A stretch of DNA of 64,000 bases from Brevibacterium sp. JSBI002 (GTDB lineage: Bacteria > Actinomycetota > Actinomycetes > Actinomycetales > Brevibacteriaceae), in assembly GCF_026013965.1 (NCBI RefSeq), contig NZ_CP110341.1:2356001-2420000 (forward strand). The letters are read 5' to 3'. Below, one piece after another: positions 34,998-45,285 of the stretch (position 1 is the stretch's first letter; each line of letters opens with the position of its first letter). The notes under the pieces are model-generated. The model was not told the origin of the DNA. It was given only the letters and a program-made list of their open reading frames with translations, and did not search any database. Position numbers and translations under genes: made by a program.

Positions 34998-35065
34998 GCG
35001 AGATAAGTGTGCTCAGATTGCACGTTTTCCTCGCCTTTTTGGCAATCTGCGCACACTTAACTTGC
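34998..35065. repeat. Long imperfect inverted repeat downstream of the response-regulator gene
   Basis: Arms of 24 bp (34998-35021 and 35042-35065; three mismatches) surround a pyrimidine-rich 20-base loop that contains CCTTTTT on the plus strand. It lies about 90 bases after the response-regulator stop, in a 289-base gap without genes between that gene and ftsK. It may act as a terminator or be a dispersed palindromic repeat. Confidence 0.6.
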
Positions 35066-35152
35066 CGTTCGCGGCAGAATCACTGCGGCCAGGCAGCGGC
35101 GAAGTCGTCGATCGAAAGAGTTCGAGAGTGACCGAGACGAGCCCGACCCACC

Positions 35153-35812
35153 TCAGCGGGTGGCGTAGAGGTGCTCGGGGCGGCCGGTGTTGCCGTACTG
35201 CAGGGACACCGTGATCGTGCGGGCTTCGGCGAGTTTCGCCAGATGCCGCTGCGCGGTCGCGCGGGACGCACCGACCGCCTCGGCGACTTCGAGGGCCGTC
35301 ATCGGGCCGCTCGCCTCCTCGAGTGCCGCGAGGATCCTAGTCGTCGTCGACGATCCCGCCGGGCTCGCTCCGGTCCCGCCGACGGCCGCGGCATCGTGGA
35401 GGTTGCGCAGCTGCCTCTCGAGATCGGTCTGCCCGACCTTCTCCCGCTCCCAATAGCGGAGGAACCGGGCGTAGCGGCGCAGGAAGTTCTGCAGCACCTC
35501 GGCGGCGAAGGGCTTGACGATGTACGTCATCGCCCCCGCGCGCAGCGACGAACGGACCACCTGCGGATCCGTGACCGCCGAGAGCACGATCGCATCGATA
35601 TCGGTCTCACGGACGAGGTCGACACCGGTGCCCTCGGGCAGCACGTAGTCGACGAGAAGCAGGTCGACGTCGTTCTCGGCGATGACCTCGCGCGCCGTCT
35701 TCAGATCGCGGACGGGTTCGAGCGCCGAGAAGCCGGGCACCTCGTCGACGTACCGGGCATGGATCTGCCCGACGAAGAAATCGTCATCGAGCACGAGAAC
35801 GTTGACCATCAT
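35153..35812 (-). CDS. CitB/DcuR-type response regulator
   Basis: The 219-residue protein has a receiver domain with the acidic pair (VLVLDDD), phospho-acceptor Asp55 in LLLVDYVLPEGTG and Lys101 in YIVKPFAAEVLQ, then a winged-helix output domain (MTALEVAEAVGASRATAQRH, about residues 168-190) of the CitB group. It forms a two-component pair with the CitA-like kinase gene directly upstream; its ATG overlaps the kinase stop. The citrate transporter gene, divergent from this pair, is the likely target, activated when external citrate or a related acid is sensed. Confidence 0.92.
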   Translation of the reverse strand: MMVNVLVLDDDFFVGQIHARYVDEVPGFSALEPVRDLKTAREVIAENDVDLLLVDYVLPEGTGVDLVRETDIDAIVLSAVTDPQVVRSSLRAGAMTYIVKPFAAEVLQNFLRRYARFLRYWEREKVGQTDLERQLRNLHDAAAVGGTGASPAGSSTTTRILAALEEASGPMTALEVAEAVGASRATAQRHLAKLAEARTITVSLQYGNTGRPEHLYATR

Positions 35813-37667
35813 CTCACCTCATCAATTGGGAAGTCGTTGTCGTCGGCGATCGCATCGTCGTCTTCGCCCGCATCGCCCACGTCGGCAGGATCGTCCAGGG
35901 CGTCAGGCAGGCGCATACCGAAGCTCGCCCCGCCGAGGTCCGGGTCGTGGCCGTCGATGAGCCACACCGCTCCCCCGCCCTTCTCCGCGACCCGGCGGCT
36001 GAGCGCAAGGCCGATGCCGAGTCCGTGGCCGTCCCCGGTGCCGGTTCCCGTGGTCAGTCCGATCCCGAAATCCGGCGCCGAGGCGGCCTTAGAGGTCGAG
36101 AATCCCTCGTCGAAGATCTTCCCCGCTACCTCGTCGTCGATCCCATCGCCGGTGTCCGTGACGACCGCGTGGAGTTCCGTCCCGGAGCTGAGCACCTGCA
36201 CTTCGACTCGGCCTCCGTCCTCGGCGTACCGCCGGCCCGAGACGGCCGCCCGTACGGCGTTGTCGATGAGGTTGCCGAGGATGAGCGTGACCGCTTCCGG
36301 GTCGCGGACCGCACCGACCGCCAGGGAGTCGGGGGTGACGGCCAGGGCCACTCCCGCCTCGGCGGCGGTCGTGCCCTTCGCTTCCAGAACGGCGCGCAGG
36401 TAAGGATCGGAGATGAGGTCGATGTCCTCGACGGGAGTCGTGATCGGCCCGGTGCCCAGGATGGAGGACAGGTAGGTGTGGGCCTCATCGGTGGCGCCCG
36501 TGTCGACGAGTCCGAGCACGGTGTGCAGCCGGTTCGCGAACTCGTGCCGCTGAGTGCGCAGGGCCCGAGCCATCGCAGTGACGGACTCGAGCTGGCGAGC
36601 CATCGTCAGCATCTGGGTCTCGTCCCGCAGGGTCACGACCCCGCCGACCGAGACCCCGTCGCGCTGGACCCGCACCGCTGTTGCCAGCAGAATCCGGTCG
36701 CCGATGGTGATCCGCCGCCGCAGGGCTCCGTCCGCCGGGGCGTCGGCCATGAGCGCGGTGATCTCATCGGGCACATTGACGAGTTCGTCGTCTGAGACGG
36801 CAGCCAGTTCGCGGTCGGAATCCCCCGCCGAGGCGGCTCCGCCGTTCGCGTCGCCCGTGCCGTTCTCATGCTCGACGTGCTTCGCCGAGGCGGCACGGAG
36901 CAGCTCCTTCGCGTTCGAATTGCTCAGGGTCAGCTTCCCGTTCGTATCGAACCCGAGCACCCCGTCGTCGAGGCCGTGCAGCACCGCACCTTGGTCGCGA
37001 GCCATTTCGGCGAGATCTTCGGGTCCGACGCCGAGCGTCTCCCGCCGCAGCCGACGCCCGAGCCAATACGAGACTCCGACCCCGAGTGCGAGCGCAAGCA
37101 CTGCCACGGTTCCGAGCAGCAGCATCTCCCGACGCACATCAGCATCGAGCACGGTGGCGAAAATGCCCACCGAGACCTCGCCGACGACGGTCTTGCCGTC
37201 CTCACTCGAATAGATCGGCACCTTCGCCCGCACCGTCTCGCCCAGGGTCCCGGATTCGTGGGAGACGTTCTCGCGTCCGGCGAGTGCCTCATCCGGCGAC
37301 GTCGAGACCTTGTGCCCGATCTTCGACGATCGGGGTGGGTGAGTCGGATGCCGCGATCGTCGGTGATGACGGCGAAGGTGATGCCCGACCGGTCGCGCAG
37401 ATCATCGGTGATCCTCAGCATCGAAGTCACGAGCTGCTTATCGGGTTTCTCAGCGTGCTCGGCCGAAGCCTGGGTGGCGGCGGCGCGGACGGCCGGATCG
37501 ATCGCCAGCGTTCGGGCAGTGGCCAGCGCCTTCGTCTCGGTCACCTCGGTGACGGTGCGCGCCCCCATCCACGCGAACACTCCGGTGACCAGGGCGAGGA
37601 TCACGATGACGAGCGCGAGCTGAGAGATCAGTACACGTCGGGAGAACGAACGATGGGGCCGGGGCAC
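35809..37667 (-). pseudogene. CitA/DcuS-type sensor histidine kinase with a single-base frameshift
   Basis: The N-terminal part (a membrane helix LALVIVILALVTGVFAWM, then a PAS-like periplasmic sensor with SMLRITDDLRDRSGITFAVI) is in one frame, and the rest (second membrane helix LLLGTVAVLALALGVGVSYW, PAS domain, dimerisation His in QRHEFANRLHTVLGLV, ATP-binding NLIDNAVRAAV and GIGLALSRRVAEKGGG) is in another. The switch lies near 37329: HPD in the first frame should continue as PSKIGHKVST, and adding one C to GATCGTCGAAG restores it. The span is one base short of whole codons. Either the kinase is broken here or a base was lost in sequencing. GTG 37667 is the likely start. Confidence 0.8.
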
Positions 37668-37810
37668 GCGCTCAGCGTAGCCGCGTTTGAGCGCAATGCG
37701 CAAAAGGCGCGCAACGATCTAAACGCCATCAGTGCACACAAGCGCGCGCGGCCCGTGATCTGGGCCCTACGGTGTTTCGAGCCTCACATTCGCCTTCGAA
37801 GGAGAAGCTC

Positions 37811-39304
37811 GTGCTTGTCATTCTCGGTTTTGCCATGATCCTCGTTTTCATGACGCTGATCATGACCAAACGACTCTCGCCGATCCTCGCGCTCATCCTC
37901 GTGCCCACGATCTTCGGCCTCTTCGCCGGGGCCGGTCTGGGCATCGGGGACATGGTCATGGACGCGATCGCCTCGATGTCGTCGACGGCAGCGCTGCTGC
38001 TCTTCGCCATCATCTACTTCGGCATCATGATCGACGTCGGCCTCTTCGACAAGCTCGTCGAGTTCATCCTCAAGGTCGCCGGCAACGACCCCGTCAAGGT
38101 CGTCCTCGGCACCGCGCTGCTCACCGGCGCCGTGTCCCTCGACGGTGACGGATCGACGACGTTCATCGTCGTCACCGCGGCCATGCTGCCGATCTACCAG
38201 CGCCTCGAGATGTCACCCGTGGTGCTCACCTGCGTCGCCGGTCTCATCAACGGCACCCTCAACATCGTCCCGTGGGGCGGCCCGACGGCCCGAGCCTCCT
38301 CGGCGCTGCAGATCGACGCCAACGAGATCTTCGTCCCCATGGTCCCGTCCCTGGTGGCCGGCCTGCTCGTGTGCCTCATCTTCGCCTACGTGCTCGGCAT
38401 CTCCGAACGCCGCCGCCTGGCCAAGAACGGCGTCGCCTGGGTCGAGGACCGCGGTTCGAACCGTCGCAAGGACCTCGTCGGCGCCGTGGCCGGAGCCAGC
38501 ACGACCGCGGGCTCGTCCGCGGGCACCACCGCGGGCGGGCACGGACACGGATCCGGCTCGGCCGCCTCGGCGAATGATGACACTGCCACCGAGGCGATCC
38601 CCGCCTCCGCAGGCGACGCAGACGGATCCGCCGGAACTGGTTCGGGCCTGTCGAACACCGCGCTCGATCCCAACCGCGCGACGCTGCGTCCGAAGCTGTT
38701 CTGGTTCAACCTGGCGCTGACCGTGGCCGTGATGGTCCTGCTCATCGTCGACATCCTGCCGCTGCCGTACCTGTTCATGATCGGCACCGTCATCGCGCTC
38801 ATGGTCAACTTCCCGAAGATGAAGGACCAGCAGGAGGAGCTCGCCTCCCATGCGACGGCGATCATCTCCGTCGTGGCCATGGTCATGGCCGCGGGCGTGC
38901 TCACCGGCATCATGTCCGGGACCGGAATGGTCGACGCGATGGCCGAATGGCTCGTCGAGGTCATCCCGAACTCGATGGGACCGTACATGGCCGTCATCAC
39001 CGGCCTGCTGTCGATCCCGATGACGTTCTTCATGAGCAACGACGCCTTCTACTTCGGCATCCTGCCCGTGCTCGCCGAGACCGCCTCCCACTTCGGCATC
39101 TCCGCTGCAGATATGGCCCGCGCCTCGATCACCGGCCAGCCCGTGCACATGCAGTCGCCGCTCGTGCCTGCGATCCTGCTGCTCGTGTCCCTGTCCGGCG
39201 TCGAGCTCGGCGATCACCACAAGAAGGTGCTGTGGCGCGCGCTCATCGTCGCCCTCGTCATGCTCGCCGTGGGTGTCGCCGTCGGCGTCATCGGAATCAG
39301 CTGA
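37811..39304 (+). CDS. CitMHS-family citrate/divalent-cation:H+ symporter
   Basis: The approximately 497-residue transporter belongs to the CitMHS group, which imports Mg2+- or Ca2+-complexed citrate. Typical features are FGIMIDVGLFDKLVEFIL, the GDGSTTFIVVTAAMLPIY loop, INGTLNIVPWGGPTARASSA and FMSNDAFYFGILPVLAETA, with about twelve membrane segments. A 75-residue Ser/Gly/His-rich low-complexity loop (around residues 215-295) separates the two halves and is longer than usual. The GTG at 37811, 6 bases after AAGGAG, is preferred over the upstream ATG. The divergent CitA/CitB-like pair probably controls it; the downstream universal stress gene follows after 13 bases. Confidence 0.9.
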   Translation: MLVILGFAMILVFMTLIMTKRLSPILALILVPTIFGLFAGAGLGIGDMVMDAIASMSSTAALLLFAIIYFGIMIDVGLFDKLVEFILKVAGNDPVKVVLGTALLTGAVSLDGDGSTTFIVVTAAMLPIYQRLEMSPVVLTCVAGLINGTLNIVPWGGPTARASSALQIDANEIFVPMVPSLVAGLLVCLIFAYVLGISERRRLAKNGVAWVEDRGSNRRKDLVGAVAGASTTAGSSAGTTAGGHGHGSGSAASANDDTATEAIPASAGDADGSAGTGSGLSNTALDPNRATLRPKLFWFNLALTVAVMVLLIVDILPLPYLFMIGTVIALMVNFPKMKDQQEELASHATAIISVVAMVMAAGVLTGIMSGTGMVDAMAEWLVEVIPNSMGPYMAVITGLLSIPMTFFMSNDAFYFGILPVLAETASHFGISAADMARASITGQPVHMQSPLVPAILLLVSLSGVELGDHHKKVLWRALIVALVMLAVGVAVGVIGIS

Positions 39305-39317
39305 GCGGAGGACTGCG

Positions 39318-39779
39318 ATGACTGATCTCTATTCGACCTCACACCCTCGCTTCCCTGCCCCGTCCCGGCAGGTCACCGCCTCACCGGGCATCGGTTCGGC
39401 CTCGGCGACCGTAGTTCTGGCGCTGCGTCCGGATTCCTCGGATGAGGTGCTCGAGCAGGCGATCGCTGCGGCCCGCCGTGAGAACGCTGCGGTGCAGGCG
39501 GTCGTGTTCGGCACTGATACGACGACGGCTCCGTCGACGTCGTCCCTGTCCGAATGCACCCGGTTGGGTGCCGCCCTCGCCGAGGCGGGGCTTGAGTATG
39601 CCGTGCACCGTTCCGGTCCGGATCCGGCCGAGCAGATCCTCGGTCTCGCCGACGATTACGATGCCGTGTTGATCGTCATGAGCACGAAGCGACGCTCGCC
39701 CGTGGTGAAGCTGCTCCTCGGGTCGAGTGCACAGCAGGTCATCCTCGAGGCCGAGTGCCCGGTGCTGTTGGTCAAGTAG
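39318..39779 (+). CDS. Universal stress protein (UspA family)
   Basis: The 153-residue product has the Usp alpha/beta fold: TVVLALRPDSSDEVLEQAI at the start and the C-terminal LIVMSTKRRSPVVKLLLGSS followed by ECPVLLVK. The usual ATP-binding GxxGx9G(S/T) motif is altered (STKRRSP in place of GxRG), so ATP binding is doubtful. GGAGGA precedes ATG 39318, which lies 13 bases after the CitMHS stop, so the two are almost certainly co-transcribed. Usp proteins beside transporters often modulate uptake; that role is inference here. Confidence 0.82.
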   Translation: MTDLYSTSHPRFPAPSRQVTASPGIGSASATVVLALRPDSSDEVLEQAIAAARRENAAVQAVVFGTDTTTAPSTSSLSECTRLGAALAEAGLEYAVHRSGPDPAEQILGLADDYDAVLIVMSTKRRSPVVKLLLGSSAQQVILEAECPVLLVK

Positions 39780-39877
39780 AAGTTCGGGACCGTCGCCAGC
39801 CGTTCGAGCCGGTCGCGCGAACTGGTCGCACGGCGCAGTTCGCCCGGCCCCGGTCGCGCAGCCCCGGTCGCCCGACT

Positions 39878-41032
39878 CTAGATTCCGGCGATTCCCCGCC
39901 CCGGAGCCAGGATTCCTCGCGGATCGACCAGTTTCTTGATGTCGCGCACACCCGCCCGTCCCGGCTGCGGACCCCAGGCATCCACCTCGTCCCAGACAGG
40001 TGCGGGTGCATGGATGAGCCGGGCGGCGATGAAATGCAGGCCGAAGCTGCGCAGATGTTCGAGGACCACACGGGTGGCCACTCCCGGTTCGGATTCCGGT
40101 GCGCCGATGCCCAGTTCGAACGTGCCCGTGGCACTGCCGCGCAGCTGCAGCGGATAGCCGATCGTCGTCTCCAACCGGGCGACGGCATCGATGAGCGTCG
40201 GAATGAAACTCGGCGCCACGGACACTCCGATGGTCGCAGCCAGCCGCGCTCGACGACCCCACCATTCCGGCTCCCCGCACGGGGTCGCACCGGGGATCCG
40301 ATCGACGAGGTGGCCCACTTCGGCCTCCACCTCGTCGGCCTCCCCTTCCACGAAGATCACTGTCGCCGCCGGTGAACCGGGTGGTCGTTCGATGACGACC
40401 GCGTCCGGGACTCTGCGGGCAACGAGGAGGTCGGCGGCCGCCTCGCTGCCGGGGATCCACACGAATCTCTGCGCTTCGGGTCGCTCGTTCAGACAGATCT
40501 CGGCCTCGACGATGATCGCTCGACTTCCCCAGGATCCGGTGACGAGTCCGGGCAGATCGCGGCCGCCCAGATTCGGGTGCAGCCCATGCGCGGTGCGGGC
40601 GATGGTCCCATCGGCGGCGACGGTCGTCACGGACAGCACTGTCTCGGCCAGCCGGGGACGGCGCAGGCGGCGGGGCCCGGTGGCTGCGGTGGCGATCATT
40701 CCTCCCAGCGTGGCGCCGGCCTCGATGCGGTCAAGCGGTAGGTCGGCGAGGATCTCCCGTCCAGACTGGGCGGCAGTTCTGTTCAGCGCACTGGTCCGAG
40801 CGCCGGCTCCGGCACGGATCGTGTCGCTGGAATGGTCGGCCACCTCGGCGATCGAGGTCAAGTCAATGAGAAGCCCCGGAGTGGACACGGGTGGGTGATC
40901 GTCGAAGGCGGTGCCGCCGCCGAACACAGCCACGGTGCGGTGCTCGGCATGGGCACGGGCCATGAGTTCGGAGAGTTCGGCAGTGCTTGAGGGACTGGCC
41001 AGTCGGGGCAGTTCGTCTGTGGTCAGGCTCAT
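39878..41032 (-). CDS. GlcE-like FAD-binding oxidoreductase subunit
   Basis: The 384-residue protein has a PCMH-type FAD-binding domain: AVFGGGTAFDD near the N-terminus, then TIRAGAGARTSALN and AGATLGGMIATAATGPRRLR, and a C-terminal DPRGILAPGRGI typical of the FAD-linked oxidase C-terminal family. It resembles GlcE, one of three subunits of glycolate oxidase, which delivers glyoxylate. GlcD and GlcF are not adjacent, so a complete oxidase is not shown. Its neighbour, malate synthase, uses glyoxylate, supporting a glycolate role. ATG 41032 is chosen for the GGAGG 5 bases upstream. Confidence 0.8.
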   Translation of the reverse strand: MSLTTDELPRLASPSSTAELSELMARAHAEHRTVAVFGGGTAFDDHPPVSTPGLLIDLTSIAEVADHSSDTIRAGAGARTSALNRTAAQSGREILADLPLDRIEAGATLGGMIATAATGPRRLRRPRLAETVLSVTTVAADGTIARTAHGLHPNLGGRDLPGLVTGSWGSRAIIVEAEICLNERPEAQRFVWIPGSEAAADLLVARRVPDAVVIERPPGSPAATVIFVEGEADEVEAEVGHLVDRIPGATPCGEPEWWGRRARLAATIGVSVAPSFIPTLIDAVARLETTIGYPLQLRGSATGTFELGIGAPESEPGVATRVVLEHLRSFGLHFIAARLIHAPAPVWDEVDAWGPQPGRAGVRDIKKLVDPRGILAPGRGIAGI

Positions 41033-41127
41033 CCCCACCTCCGTGTATCCATCCGTCGTCGGCGCCTCCCACGTGCGAGTCGATCTGCGACCGTCACGTA
41101 GGAGTGTGTATGTCGAGCTTAGCGAAG

Positions 41128-41174
41128 AACGCCCCCGAAATCGGTGCTTCAGGCACAGATTTCGGGGGCGTTCG
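41128..41174 (-). terminator. Terminator after malate synthase
   Basis: A 15-bp perfect stem (41128-41142 with 41160-41174) contains a small inner hairpin in its 17-base loop, 20 bases after the malate synthase stop. TTCGCT follows on the minus strand. Confidence 0.75.
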
Positions 41175-41194
41175 GCGTCGTCAGCGAGTGCCGA

Positions 41195-42799
<1,605 letters not shown>

Positions 42800-42895
42800 C
42801 GATGGTTCTCCTTAGTCAGCACATCGGTGCTGCGTCCTTTTCCACATCTGGTGATGCGATATGTTCGCTGGTCAACGGGGTTTTGACTGCGAAAC

Positions 42896-42910
42896 TTTCA
42901 CACTGTGAAA
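42896..42910. promoter_or_regulatory. Candidate operator between aceB and the permease gene
   Basis: TTTCACA-C-TGTGAAA is a perfect 7+1+7 palindrome centred at 42903, about 97 bases from the aceB start and 170 from the permease start. An AT-rich stretch (42909-42945) follows. The regulator is not identified; IclR- or GntR-type acid sensors would be plausible. The 281-base spacer contains no gene. Confidence 0.6.
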
Positions 42911-43080
42911 ATGTTTGTTCACACAACGAAAGAATATGAGGTGATGCACGTCTCGTCAAACCATATCCTGCATTCGAGACGGTGTGTTCATTGACTCCGC
43001 CCAAGGGGCCGGAGAGGATAAGGGGAACATCTCTCATGGACTCGCCGAGGCGGCAACGACGCCGCGGATCGGACTGAAAA

Positions 43081-44997
43081 GTGGACAACCTCGCTGTTGC
43101 AGCTCTCTTGGCCCTCTCCCCCATTCTCTTGGCCGGAATCCTTCTCATCGGATTCCGGTGGCCTGCGAAATACGCCATGCCGATCGGACTGATCGCTGCC
43201 GCGCTCGTGGCGAACTTTGCCTGGCAGATCGAGTGGGTGACGATCGGCGCATCGGTCGTCCAGGGCCTCCTCGTCGCGATCGGACTGCTGTGGATCGTCT
43301 TCGGCGCGCTTCTGCTGCTGGCCACGGTCACCCGGTCCGGGGCGATCGAGACGATCCGCTCCGGGTTCATCGCGATCTCCCCGGACCGGCGCGTGCAGGT
43401 CATCATCATCGCATGGCTCTTCGGGTCCTTCATCGAGGGTGCCGCCGGCTTCGGCACTCCGGCGGCCGTGGTCGCCCCGCTCTTGCTGGCCCTCGGTTTC
43501 CCCGCGATCGCCGCGGTCCTCGCCGGTCTCATCATCCAGTCGACTCCGGTGAGCTTCGGCGCCGTGGGCACCCCGATGGTCGTGGGCATCGGCACCGGCC
43601 TGTCTCAGGAGGACGGCTCGATGTCGGCCGATGTCGCCGAACGCGCCGGCCAGCTCGGCCTCGGCCAGGCCGAGTTCGTCGCTCACACCGCCACCCAGGT
43701 CGCGCTCATCCACGCCTGCTGCGGCATTCTCATCCCACTGCTGCTGTCGTGCCTGATGACCGGGTTCTTCGGTGCCAATCGGCGCTTCGCCGACGGTCTG
43801 GCCATCGCCCCGTTCGCGATCTATGCGGCCGTGGCGATGATCGTCCCCTATCTCATCGTGGCCAATGTGCTCGGACCCGAGTTCCCGTCGCTGCTCGGCG
43901 GACTCATCGGTCTGGCCATCGTCGTGACGACCTCGCGGATGGGCTTCCTCATGCCGAAGAAGACCTGGGACTTCGCTCCGCGTGAGACGTGGCCGGCGAT
44001 CTGGATGGGCACGGTCGACCCGAACAAGGAGAAGGCGCAGCTGACGAAGAAGATGTCGCTGGCCCGCGCCTGGTCGCCCTATCTCATCGTCGTCGCTCTG
44101 CTTCTCATCACGCGCAATGTGCCCGCGATCAAGGAGTTCCTCACCGGTCCAGCCGTGATCAAGATCGATAACATCTTCGGCACCCCGATCAGTCAGAACA
44201 TGGATCTGCTGTGGTCGCCGGGGGCCATCTTCGTCCTCGCATGCGGGCTGACGTACTTCATCCACCGGATGACGAGGAAGCAGGTGGCAGGCTCGTGGCA
44301 GATCGCCGGTTCGCAGATCGCCGGCGCGGCCGTTGCCCTGCTGTGTTCCCTGCCGCTGGTGCGCGTGTTCATCAACTCCGGTGCCGACTACAACGGGGCG
44401 GGCCTGGATTCGATGCCGGTCACTCTCGCCGAGGCGGCCGCCAGCTCAGTCGGCGACGCCTGGCCGCTGTTCGCCCCGTTCGCCGGTGCGCTGGGTGCAT
44501 TCGTGGCAGGGTCGAACACCGTCTCGAACGTCATGTTCTCGCAGTTCCAGTTCTCCACCGGCACCGCGATCGGCGCGGCCAGCCCCGAGACCGTGGTCGC
44601 GGCTCAGGCGGTCGGTGGCGCCGCTGGAAATATGGTGGCCGTCCACAACGTCGTGGCCGCCTCGGCGACGGTGGGGCTCATCGGTCGGGAAGGCGAGCTC
44701 ATCCGGCGGACGGCGATCCCGATGCTCGTCTATTCGCTGACTGCGGGCGCTCTGGCGTTCATCGGACTCAACGGGCTGGGCTTCAACGCGGGCACCGTCG
44801 TCCTCACCGCGATCATCATCGGCCTCGCCGTGGTCGTGGTGATGATCCGCCGCTCCCCGGGCAAGCCCCTGCCGGGGCTCGAGGAAGGTGTTGGAGGCGG
44901 CGCGACCAGCGCGGCCGTTGTGGACGGAGTCAGCGGCGGAGCGGCTGGCGGAGGCTCTGACATCGACGACGAGCAGGAGCCCACCGCCCGCTCCTGA
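43081..44997 (+). CDS. LctP-family L-lactate/glycolate permease
   Basis: The 638-residue protein has about 13-14 membrane segments and LctP hallmarks: [77 protein letters not shown] and [20 protein letters not shown]. Members import lactate, and some (GlcA) glycolate, by proton symport. The GTG start fits the first helix [21 protein letters not shown] Gly/Ala-rich tail (about 40 residues) is extra. Divergent malate synthase and the GlcE-like gene favour glycolate or a mix of both acids as substrate. Confidence 0.9.
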   Translation: MDNLAVAALLALSPILLAGILLIGFRWPAKYAMPIGLIAAALVANFAWQIEWVTIGASVVQGLLVAIGLLWIVFGALLLLATVTRSGAIETIRSGFIAISPDRRVQVIIIAWLFGSFIEGAAGFGTPAAVVAPLLLALGFPAIAAVLAGLIIQSTPVSFGAVGTPMVVGIGTGLSQEDGSMSADVAERAGQLGLGQAEFVAHTATQVALIHACCGILIPLLLSCLMTGFFGANRRFADGLAIAPFAIYAAVAMIVPYLIVANVLGPEFPSLLGGLIGLAIVVTTSRMGFLMPKKTWDFAPRETWPAIWMGTVDPNKEKAQLTKKMSLARAWSPYLIVVALLLITRNVPAIKEFLTGPAVIKIDNIFGTPISQNMDLLWSPGAIFVLACGLTYFIHRMTRKQVAGSWQIAGSQIAGAAVALLCSLPLVRVFINSGADYNGAGLDSMPVTLAEAAASSVGDAWPLFAPFAGALGAFVAGSNTVSNVMFSQFQFSTGTAIGAASPETVVAAQAVGGAAGNMVAVHNVVAASATVGLIGREGELIRRTAIPMLVYSLTAGALAFIGLNGLGFNAGTVVLTAIIIGLAVVVVMIRRSPGKPLPGLEEGVGGGATSAAVVDGVSGGAAGGGSDIDDEQEPTARS

Positions 44998-45181
44998 GCG
45001 CTGCGCTCAGCAGTTGCTTCCTGCGGGTGGATCCTCCGCGATTTCCATCGGGATTTCGAGGCGGATCTGCCCCAGGCGACACCGCCCGGAGCGGACTGCC
45101 GCCGGAGTCATCGCCTTCTGATCCAGGCATCGGGTTCAAACGCGATGCGCCGATCAAAAGGCGATTCACCCAGAACGCGAC

Positions 45182-45216
45182 AACGCCCGCAGGACCTTCA
45201 GGCACCTGCGGGCGTT
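45182..45216. terminator. Hairpin between the permease gene and rnj
   Basis: A 12-bp stem (45182-45193 with 45205-45216) with an 11-base loop lies 70 bases after the rnj stop and 185 bases after the permease stop. It can serve both convergent transcripts. The rest of the 288-base gap shows no gene. Confidence 0.65.
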
Positions 45217-45285
45217 CGCGGTTTCGTCGGTGCAGCAGACCGACAGCCGAGCCGACCGCCGACGGAGCCGCTCGAAGACTGGGTC

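Noticed and set aside
37772..37810. Upstream ATG for the CitMHS transporter
   Set aside because: GTG 37811 has AAGGAG at a 6-base distance and starts directly at the first hydrophobic segment.
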